DNA from: an archaeon
GTDB taxonomy: Archaea > Nanobdellota > Nanobdellia > Woesearchaeales > JAHJEM01
Assembly (NCBI GenBank): GCA_020057445.1
Contig: JAGVFV010000163.1
Coordinates: forward strand, 1 to 14,831
Direction of reading: 5' to 3'
DNA: 14,831 nucleotides
Each line of letters opens with the position of its first letter. The stretch's first letter is position 1. The notes below the pieces were generated by a model. That model ran no database searches, had not been told where the DNA came from, and saw nothing but the letters and a program-made list of their open reading frames with translations. Below, piece by piece: positions 1 through 5,213 of the stretch. A program made the position numbers and the translations under genes.

Positions 1-1
1 C

Positions 2-862
2 GTGGCATCGATAAAGATCGGCCTTGTCCAGTCTGCTGTAAGCGAGGATATGGATTCCAATCTCACCAAGACAGCAAGGATGATCAAGGCCGCGGCGAAG
101 AAAGGCGTAAAGATCATCTGCCTGCAGGAGCTCTTCGCCACAAGGTATTTTGCAGAGACTGAAGAGAAAAGATTTTTCTCGCTGGCTGAAAAGATTCCAG
201 GAAAGACGTCCTTGTTTCTTTCCAAGATGGCAAGAGAGCACGAAATCGTCCTCGTCGGAGGCTCATTGTTCGAAGAAGACAATGGAAAATACTATAACAC
301 CTCACTGATTTTTGACGCGTCAGGGAAGATCATCGCAAAGTATAGGAAGGTCCACATCCCTCATGATCCTCACTTTCTTGAGCAGTTCTACTTCTTGCCA
401 GGAGACCTCGGTTTTGTCCAGGCAAAGATCAAGAGAGGAGCGGGGGACGTCACCATTGCCCCTCTGATATGCTATGACCAATGGTTTCCTGAAGCTGCAC
501 GGGTGAATGCATTGAAGGGAGCGCAGATAATTTTTTATCCGACGGCGATCGGCTGGTTCAAGGAATTAAGAGAAGAGGAGCCTTGGTCTGCGAAGAGATG
601 GGAAGATGCCATGCGAAGCCATGCTTCGCTTAACGGAATCTTTGTCGCTGCAGCAAACCGCGTAGGACGGGAGAACGGCATGACTTTTTGGGGAGGCTCG
701 TTTGTCGCGGATCCTTTCGGGGAAGTCGTCGCAAGGGCTTCTAGCAGGAAGGATGAGGTTCTCGTCGCAGAGATTAATATCGATAGGATAAAGGAATCGC
801 AGGAGGGTTGGGGATTCTTCAGGAACAGGAGACCAAAGGAGTATTCTGATATGGGAAGATGA
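2..862 (+). CDS. aguB: Carbon-nitrogen hydrolase, N-carbamoylputrescine amidase type
   Basis: Nitrilase-superfamily amidohydrolase, most like N-carbamoylputrescine amidase, which releases putrescine, CO2 and ammonia in the agmatine route to polyamines. The Glu-Lys-Cys triad is visible: E43 in LQELFATRYF, K116 in YRKVHIPHDP, C157 in PLICYDQWFPEAAR. The early aromatic LQELF.TRYF and the DQWFPEAAR block after Cys are typical of the AguB branch; the last is an established family pattern. Length of 286 residues is normal and the C-terminus (FFRNRRPKEY) is complete. The GTG at base 2 followed by ASIKIGLVQ fits the usual N-terminus, but only one base of upstream sequence is visible, so an earlier start, the RBS and the promoter cannot be judged. 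The stop is 1 bp from the stop of the convergent ebsC-like gene. Substrate is inferred from motif similarity only. Confidence 0.85.
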   Translation: MASIKIGLVQSAVSEDMDSNLTKTARMIKAAAKKGVKIICLQELFATRYFAETEEKRFFSLAEKIPGKTSLFLSKMAREHEIVLVGGSLFEEDNGKYYNTSLIFDASGKIIAKYRKVHIPHDPHFLEQFYFLPGDLGFVQAKIKRGAGDVTIAPLICYDQWFPEAARVNALKGAQIIFYPTAIGWFKELREEEPWSAKRWEDAMRSHASLNGIFVAAANRVGRENGMTFWGGSFVADPFGEVVARASSRKDEVLVAEINIDRIKESQEGWGFFRNRRPKEYSDMGR

Positions 863-863
863 A

Positions 864-1328
864 TCATTCCTTCCTGAAACTAAAGACTGTCGCAGGGACA
901 AATGATAGGTAGTCCTTCACTTTTACCCGTATGGAATCATAATGGCTTCCTGCTGAGAAGACCATGTATTCTTCGGAAAGCAGGCTCTCTTCGACGTACA
1001 TGGGAATGTTCCAGAGGTTACCGAACGGCGGGACGCTTCCGATCGTAAGGTCTGTCCGTGCAAGGACGTCTTCAGGTGACGCGAGGCAGAGCTTCTTTGC
1101 GCCGATCTCTTTCTTCAAGATGTTGAAGCTCATCTTCACCGGTCCGGGAACTACAGCCATGATGATCTTTCCGTCTGCCTGGCAGATGAGAGCCTTTGCA
1201 GCCTCCTCAAACCTGCTTCCTCTGATTTTTGCCGCCTCTTCGCTTCGGTGGACAAAGTCGTGTGTCATGTGTTCGAAAGGGATGTTCTTCTCATTGAGGA
1301 GTGCGATGATCTTCTGGAGTATCTGCAT
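864..1328 (-). CDS. YbaK/EbsC-family aminoacyl-tRNA deacylase
   Basis: YbaK/ProX-type trans-editing domain, about 154 residues, the usual length of a stand-alone protein. Members hydrolyse mischarged tRNA, classically Cys-tRNA(Pro) or Ala-tRNA(Pro). Visible family features are R28-x-EEAAK, the EEAAKALI strand with the conserved lysine K45, the LASPEDVLARTDLTIG segment, G97-S-V-P-P-F-G103 and the final AGSHYDSIRV. A TTG start at 1340 is possible, but ATG 1328 starts exactly at the typical MQILQKIIALLNE helix and is preferred. The upstream membrane-protein gene on the same strand ends 39 bp before this start, and no strong TATA box lies between, so the two are probably co-transcribed. The tRNA substrate cannot be read from the sequence. 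Confidence 0.85.
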   Translation of the reverse strand: MQILQKIIALLNEKNIPFEHMTHDFVHRSEEAAKIRGSRFEEAAKALICQADGKIIMAVVPGPVKMSFNILKKEIGAKKLCLASPEDVLARTDLTIGSVPPFGNLWNIPMYVEESLLSEEYMVFSAGSHYDSIRVKVKDYLSFVPATVFSFRKE

Positions 1329-1367
1329 GAACCAGTGCAAAGAAGCTATCTTTTTTCAATCTTTGGT

Positions 1368-1694
1368 TTAATGTGGGACGAGAAATTCTCCGAGCAAGAA
1401 GAGGAATACGAGAAAGCCGATTGCGGTCGTGATGAAGACGATGATTGCGCGCTCTTTCTTGATGATGCTGATGAAACCAATGACGAATGTTGTGATTGCG
1501 CAGAGTCCGGAAAGGATCATGGTGCTGGAAAGCAGGGGATTGTCAAAGAGTGTCTGGTCTGCCAGAGGACCTTGGAAAATGACAATGGTCTGTCCGATGA
1601 CGAGGAGGAAGATGAAGAAGAGGAAGAGGTATGATGAGAGGATTCCAAGGTGTGTTTGCGGGAAGACGCTTTTCTTGAGTGATTGCGCTCGCAT
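1368..1694 (-). CDS. Small three-helix membrane protein of unknown function
   Basis: 108-residue hydrophobic protein of no recognised family. Three membrane segments are visible: about residues 19-41 (YLFLFFIFLLVIGQTIVIF), 57-77 (STMILSGLCAITTFVIGFI) and 84-104 (IIVFITTAIGFLVFLFLLG). The short N-terminus and the second loop (KKER) are basic, so the N-terminus is probably cytoplasmic by the positive-inside rule. No Cys pair, metal site or catalytic motif is seen. The ATG lies about 28 bp below a TATA-like GATTTATC, consistent with a leaderless transcript. The ebsC-like gene follows 39 bp later in the same direction. The clean alternation of helices and basic loops supports a real gene; function unknown. 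Confidence 0.7.
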   Translation of the reverse strand: MRAQSLKKSVFPQTHLGILSSYLFLFFIFLLVIGQTIVIFQGPLADQTLFDNPLLSSTMILSGLCAITTFVIGFISIIKKERAIIVFITTAIGFLVFLFLLGEFLVPH

Positions 1695-1718
1695 GGATGT
1701 CTTGCATTGGCAAATGTT

Positions 1719-1726
1719 GATAAATC
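1719..1726 (-). promoter_or_regulatory. TATA-like box for the small membrane protein gene
   Basis: GATTTATC on the minus strand, centred about 28 bp before ATG 1694. Spacing matches the other leaderless genes here, though the box is weaker than most. It would serve the membrane-protein/ebsC-like pair. Confidence 0.45.
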
Positions 1727-1731
1727 TTGCG

Positions 1732-1911
1732 CAGAAATGGTCGCATTGAAAAGTTAGGGTAGCAGCATCGGGCGAATCTCCTTCTGAACTGTGATCAAGC
1801 GCGTCGCGGGGGGATGGCCCCTCGGGGACGCAGCGCCAACTGAGAATGAGCCAGGAGATGAGCAGCTGCTACCCGATGAGCGAAGCGAACCTTTCAATGC
1901 GACCACAGAAA
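1732..1911. mobile_element. MITE-like element with 14-bp terminal inverted repeats and CAGAAA direct repeats
   Basis: Bases 1738-1751 (TGGTCGCATTGAAA) and 1892-1905 (TTTCAATGCGACCA) are perfect 14-bp inverted repeats. They are flanked outside by the direct repeat CAGAAA (1732-1737 and 1906-1911), which looks like a target-site duplication. The 168-bp interior has further nested stems: 1757-1766 with 1865-1874 (GGGTAGCAGC, 10 bp), 1776-1782 with 1853-1859 (ATCTCCT, 7 bp), 1801-1805 with 1827-1831 (GCGTC), and 1808-1811 with 1818-1821 (GGGG). It is GC-rich with no convincing ORF. Terminal repeats plus a duplication indicate a non-autonomous transposable element. The nested stems alternatively suggest a structured RNA. 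The right duplication abuts the first TAGT palindrome (1912). No transposase family is identified. Confidence 0.6.
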
Positions 1912-2001
1912 TAGTAAACGACATGAGTCTTTTTATACTATTTTGCGTCGTTTACTATATAGTGAAGGACACAAGTTATAACTTTTTTCTGTCCTTCACT
2001 A
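1912..2001. repeat. Palindrome pair 1 (units A and B), TAGT-N4-GACA family
   Basis: Unit A: left arm 1912-1923 (TAGT AAAC GACA), right arm 1946-1957 (CGTC GTTT ACTA); 11 bp pair, with one mismatch at the innermost position. The 24-nt loop contains T-runs. Unit B: left arm 1960-1971 (TAGT GAAG GACA), right arm 1990-2001 (TGTC CTTC ACTA); 12 bp perfect. Its 18-nt loop contains the palindrome AAGTTATAACTT. Exactly 2 bp (TA) separate the units. The same arm ends, with different but self-complementary centres, recur at 9010-9100. The pair sits 12 bp beyond the stop of the GNAT-like gene and touches the MITE-like element on its other side. Function unknown. Confidence 0.85.
1928..1939 (-). promoter_or_regulatory. 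Candidate TATA box reading into the structured element
   Basis: The minus strand reads AGTATAAAAAGA inside the loop of palindrome A. Its centre is about 26 bp upstream of base 1907, next to the end of the 168-bp structured element. If used, the transcript would begin at the element's terminal stem and read 1905 to 1738. No protein gene starts there, so this would be a promoter for a noncoding RNA. Supported by spacing only. Confidence 0.3.
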
Positions 2002-2013
2002 AAAAGGCAGCGA

Positions 2014-3234
2014 TCATAGCTTTTTCTCGTATATCTTGTGTCGTTTGTAGACTTTGCCTCCGAGCCCTTCTATGACACTGTTGACGCGGACGTTGTCTTC
2101 GAGCGTCCATGACATGTCGATAGTGAAGTCGGGTCCGATGTTCTTCTGTAGCTCTTGAAGGAGGCTCGCAACATATGCGCCTCCTCGATATTCTCTTTTG
2201 ACTCCCATGACCATGAGCCTTGCTTCGCGTATGGTTCCGCTGTAGATTCTGCGTAGTGCGCCATTGAGCAGGTTTGCAGGGAATCCTCCGTATTTGATGA
2301 ATTGTATTTTTTCTTTGAGCCCGTCTTTCCCATCCATGTGTTTGAGTGCGATGTTGTAGTTAGGGACGCAGAGGAGGACCGCTATCGGCTCCGGTTCCAC
2401 GCCATCGAGCTCTTTTTCGACCAGGAGGATGTACTTCGGATCGATAAGGTCTGCCATCCTTTTTGCCATGCTGTCTATCTCTTTTTCCGTCATCGGGACG
2501 AATCCCCAATTTTGCGTCCACGCGTCGTTGTAGATCTCCTTGAACTTTGCAAGCTCGGCCTCGAGGTCGTTGAGGCGTATTGATCGTGTGATGAATCCTT
2601 TCTTTTGCGGGAATTGTGCGAGTCGTCGGACTTTTGGGTTGGCGGCAATGACGTCCGGCGTGAGGACGTAGGAGAGGAGAGTTTTCACAGGATGGAATCC
2701 GTTGAGGTCGAGGTGTTTCATATAATATGCCGGAGTATATGGCATCATGATCTGAGGCGGAGAATCGAATCCGTCCACGAGGAGTCCGCATTCGTCGTTC
2801 ATGGACGGGTTCATCGGTCCTCTGATGACGTCCATCTGTTCATTCCGAAGCAGGTCTTCCGCAGCGAGGAACAATGCCAGTGAGACTGAGAGGTCATCCT
2901 GGGATTCGTAGTATCCGAAGAATCCTGTCTGCTCAGCATGTACCTGGTTATGGCTATCGTCCACTATCGCCGCGATCCTTCCGACAGCATTTCCTTCTCG
3001 CTTGGCGAGGAACAGGCTTGCATGGGCATGTTCGAAAAAAGGGTTTTCCATGCTGAGGACGAATTGCATCTCTTTGAGGTTTGGCGGCACCCAGTTCTTT
3101 TTGGAGACTGGATCTTTGTCATAGATGTGCCAGGGGAGTCTGAGAAATTCCATTTTTGCCATCTCATCTATGCGCTCAAGATTTCCTTGTATGTCGCCGA
3201 TGCGGGAAATTTGTATCTCTTGTGAAGTGGTCAT
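2014..3234 (-). CDS. GNAT-fold acyltransferase-like conserved protein
   Basis: 406-residue protein resembling a widespread family of about 370-400 residues annotated only as GNAT-like. Family hallmarks are LPWHIYDKDP..WVPP near residues 35-55, NPFFEHAHASLFLAKREGNAVGRIAAIVDDSHN, TGFFGYYESQDD, the very conserved RGPMNPSMNDECGLLVDGFDSPP, and MPYTPAYYMKHL. Near the C-terminus, GVKREYRGGAYVASLLQEL looks like the acetyl-CoA pyrophosphate loop of GNAT motif A. No specific substrate is known to me. An in-frame TTG at 3261 would give 9 more residues, but it lies inside the TATA box (3261-3270), so ATG 3234 is the better start with little or no leader. The promoter is in the 63-bp gap after aspS, so transcription is probably independent. 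Confidence 0.75.
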   Translation of the reverse strand: MTTSQEIQISRIGDIQGNLERIDEMAKMEFLRLPWHIYDKDPVSKKNWVPPNLKEMQFVLSMENPFFEHAHASLFLAKREGNAVGRIAAIVDDSHNQVHAEQTGFFGYYESQDDLSVSLALFLAAEDLLRNEQMDVIRGPMNPSMNDECGLLVDGFDSPPQIMMPYTPAYYMKHLDLNGFHPVKTLLSYVLTPDVIAANPKVRRLAQFPQKKGFITRSIRLNDLEAELAKFKEIYNDAWTQNWGFVPMTEKEIDSMAKRMADLIDPKYILLVEKELDGVEPEPIAVLLCVPNYNIALKHMDGKDGLKEKIQFIKYGGFPANLLNGALRRIYSGTIREARLMVMGVKREYRGGAYVASLLQELQKNIGPDFTIDMSWTLEDNVRVNSVIEGLGGKVYKRHKIYEKKL

Positions 3235-3259
3235 GTTCGATGAGAGCGTAACCTTTGAC

Positions 3260-3270
3260 AATATAAAAAT
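3260..3270 (-). promoter_or_regulatory. TATA box of the GNAT-like gene
   Basis: Minus strand ATTTTTATATT, centred about 30 bp before ATG 3234. It excludes the upstream in-frame TTG (3261) as the real start. Confidence 0.6.
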
Positions 3271-3297
3271 CTTATTGATGGTAAGAAAGGAGAAGGA

Positions 3298-5031
3298 TTA
3301 TTTCTTCACGCTCAGGTGCAGTTCCTTCAATTGTCTCTCGGTGATGTGCGAGGGGCTCTCGTCCATCGGGCATTCTGCGTTCTTGTTCTTAGGGAATGCG
3401 ATGACTTCGCGGATGTCTGATGTGCCGCTCATGAGCGCTACTAATCTGTCGATGCCAAGACCCATGCCGCCGTGGACCGGCGCTCCGTATTTGTACGCGT
3501 CGAGGAGGAATCCGAATTTCTCCTGTGCCTCTTCCTTGTTGATGCCGATGAAGTGCATGATGCGTGCCTGGAGTTCAGGGTCAGTGACGCGGATGCTTCC
3601 GCTTCCAAGCTCAAGCCCGTTGAGCGTGATGTCCCAGAGGTCACCGATGACCTCTCCTGGCCGTTTCTCGAAGTCCTTGATGAATTCTTTCTTAGGCATG
3701 GAGAACATGTGGTGTTCTGGTTCCCACCTGTTTTCGTCTTCGTTGTACGAGAAGAGAGGAAAGTCGTTTATCCATACGAATTGGAAGGTGTCTTTTGGGA
3801 TGATGCCTAAGGAGTCTGCGCATTTGAGACGGAGTTTTCCAAGCACCTCGTTCGTCTTCTTGTTCTTGTCTGCGATGAAGAGGAGGCAGGTGCCTTCTTT
3901 TGCCTTTGTTTTCTTGACGATCGCGTGTTGGACTTCTTTGGTGAAGTATTTGGTGATGCTGGATTCGAGGCCGTCTCCGGTGACCCGTGCCCAGCTCATC
4001 CCTTTTGCGCCAAGAGTCTGCGCATAGGCGATGTAGTCGTCGAATTCATTCCTCGAAAAGACTTTTGGAGGGTTGATGCATTTGACCCGCTCTGCCGCCT
4101 TGAAGATGGAGAAATCCGATGTGTGGGCTTCAGCTGTGATGTCGATGAGTTCGAGCCCGAATCTTATGTCTGGCTTGTCTGAACCGAACCGTTCCATCGC
4201 ATCATGATAGGAGAGGATTGGAAATGACGGGAACGTGATGTTCTTCGCTGTCTTGAAGATGTGCTTGAAGAGCCCTTCGACAAATTCCCTGATGTCTTCC
4301 TGGGTGACGAAGCTCATCTCAAGGTCGAATTGCGTGTGTTCTGGCTGGCGGTCCTGTCGAAGGTCTTCGTCGCGAAGGCACCTTGCGACCTGGTAGTACC
4401 TGTCGCATCCTGCGATCATGAGTATCTGTTTGTAGAGTTGTGGTGATTGCGGGAGTGCATAGAATTTTCCTTTGTTCACACGGGAAGGCACGACATAGTC
4501 TCGTGCACCTTCGGGTGTTGACTTGACAAGGAGCGGTGTCTCTATCTCGAGAAATCCGTGCTTGTTGAAAAAGTCGCGGGCAGAGGTGACGACGTTGTGG
4601 CGAAGGAGAAGATGCTGCTGCATGATCGGTCGCCGAAGGTCGATGTACCTGTATTTGAGGCGGAGCTCTTCTGCAGCGATGATGTCGTCTTCTATTTCAA
4701 AAGGAGGTGTCTGCGCCTTGTTGATGATGACAAGCTCGTCGGTGATGACTTCGATCTCTCCTGTGGCAAGCTTCGGGTTGACCATGCCTGGCTTTCGGTC
4801 CCTGACAGCACCTTTTGCCTGGAGCACAAATTCCCGTCCGAGGCGTTCTGCTGCCGCATGGACTTCTTTGTTGTGGGATGGGTCAAAGACGACCTGGGTG
4901 AGACCGTAGCGATCACGCAGGTCTATGAAGATGATGCCTCCGTGGTCTCTCCTGGACTGTATCCAGCCGCAGAGGGAAACCTTCTTTCCCACGTCTTTCT
5001 TTGAAAGTTCACAGCACGTGTGCGTCCTCAT
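3298..5031 (-). CDS. aspS: Aspartyl-tRNA synthetase, bacterial type, probably non-discriminating
   Basis: Class II AspRS of 577 residues. Order: N-terminal OB-fold anticodon domain (about 1-110; VSLCGWIQSRRDHGGIIFIDLRDR), motif 1 around FFNKHGFLEIETP, motif 2 (QSPQLYKQILMIAG...RCLRDEDLRQDRQPEHTQ), a GAD insertion (about 290-405), and motif 3 (GGMGLGIDRLVALM). Length and GAD insertion are those of bacterial AspRS; archaeal AspRS is normally about 430 residues without GAD. In RRDHGG the histidine H30 matches the residue that marks non-discriminating bacterial enzymes (His31 of Pseudomonas), where discriminating ones have Leu. Such enzymes also charge tRNA(Asn) and need GatCAB, which is not in this window. 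A TTG at 5046 is in frame, but ATG 5031 starts the canonical MRTHTCCEL and lies 26 bp below a TATA box. Probably an ancient transfer from bacteria. Confidence 0.97.
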   Translation of the reverse strand: MRTHTCCELSKKDVGKKVSLCGWIQSRRDHGGIIFIDLRDRYGLTQVVFDPSHNKEVHAAAERLGREFVLQAKGAVRDRKPGMVNPKLATGEIEVITDELVIINKAQTPPFEIEDDIIAAEELRLKYRYIDLRRPIMQQHLLLRHNVVTSARDFFNKHGFLEIETPLLVKSTPEGARDYVVPSRVNKGKFYALPQSPQLYKQILMIAGCDRYYQVARCLRDEDLRQDRQPEHTQFDLEMSFVTQEDIREFVEGLFKHIFKTAKNITFPSFPILSYHDAMERFGSDKPDIRFGLELIDITAEAHTSDFSIFKAAERVKCINPPKVFSRNEFDDYIAYAQTLGAKGMSWARVTGDGLESSITKYFTKEVQHAIVKKTKAKEGTCLLFIADKNKKTNEVLGKLRLKCADSLGIIPKDTFQFVWINDFPLFSYNEDENRWEPEHHMFSMPKKEFIKDFEKRPGEVIGDLWDITLNGLELGSGSIRVTDPELQARIMHFIGINKEEAQEKFGFLLDAYKYGAPVHGGMGLGIDRLVALMSGTSDIREVIAFPKNKNAECPMDESPSHITERQLKELHLSVKK

Positions 5032-5052
5032 GAGAGGATGGGACAAAATTGG

Positions 5053-5062
5053 TTATATAAAG
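5053..5062 (-). promoter_or_regulatory. TATA box of aspS
   Basis: Minus strand CTTTATATAA, centred 26 bp above ATG 5031. This predicts a leaderless aspS mRNA and rules against the TTG at 5046. Confidence 0.7.
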
Positions 5063-5133
5063 TTTAGCATTCCGCAGGTATTCAGATGGTCAGACATGAA
5101 AGAGAACGCTTTTCGATCAGAATGCTGAGGGGG

Positions 5134-5166
5134 AAAAATTTGGAGTTCCAAACTTTTGCAGTTTGG
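5134..5166 (-). terminator. Putative terminator of the surface-protein gene
   Basis: Inverted repeat 5148-5154 (CCAAACT) / 5160-5166 (AGTTTGG) with a 5-nt loop. On the minus strand a T-tract (AATTTTT, 5134-5140) follows. TTTGG/CCAAA at 5139-5152 offers an alternative overlapping stem. It lies 48 bp beyond the surface-protein stop and before the aspS promoter. Confidence 0.5.
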
Positions 5167-5213
5167 GGTGTACGTTCATATGACTAAGGCAGAAGGAATG
5201 ATAAGATGCGTTC

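Noticed and set aside
1248..1634. Acidic plus-strand ORF with Asp/Glu tail
   Set aside because: Antisense of the hydrophobic membrane protein gene; acidic runs mirror Phe/Leu/Ile codons.
1738..1905. RNase P RNA or SRP RNA
   Set aside because: An ACAGAAA and a CCAGG...GCAGC look suggestive, but the GAGGAAAGTCC core of RNase P and the GGAA-capped helix 8 of SRP RNA are absent.
1791..2075. Plus-strand protein gene across the structured element
   Set aside because: It runs through terminal repeats, palindromes A and B and the end of the GNAT-like gene; no family, RBS or sensible composition.
3125..4027. 300-codon plus-strand ORF
   Set aside because: Lies antisense to aspS, whose motifs are unambiguous.
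5066..5126. AGCATTC/GAATGCT inverted repeat upstream of aspS
   Set aside because: Only 7 bp with a 47-nt spacer; expected by chance at this length.
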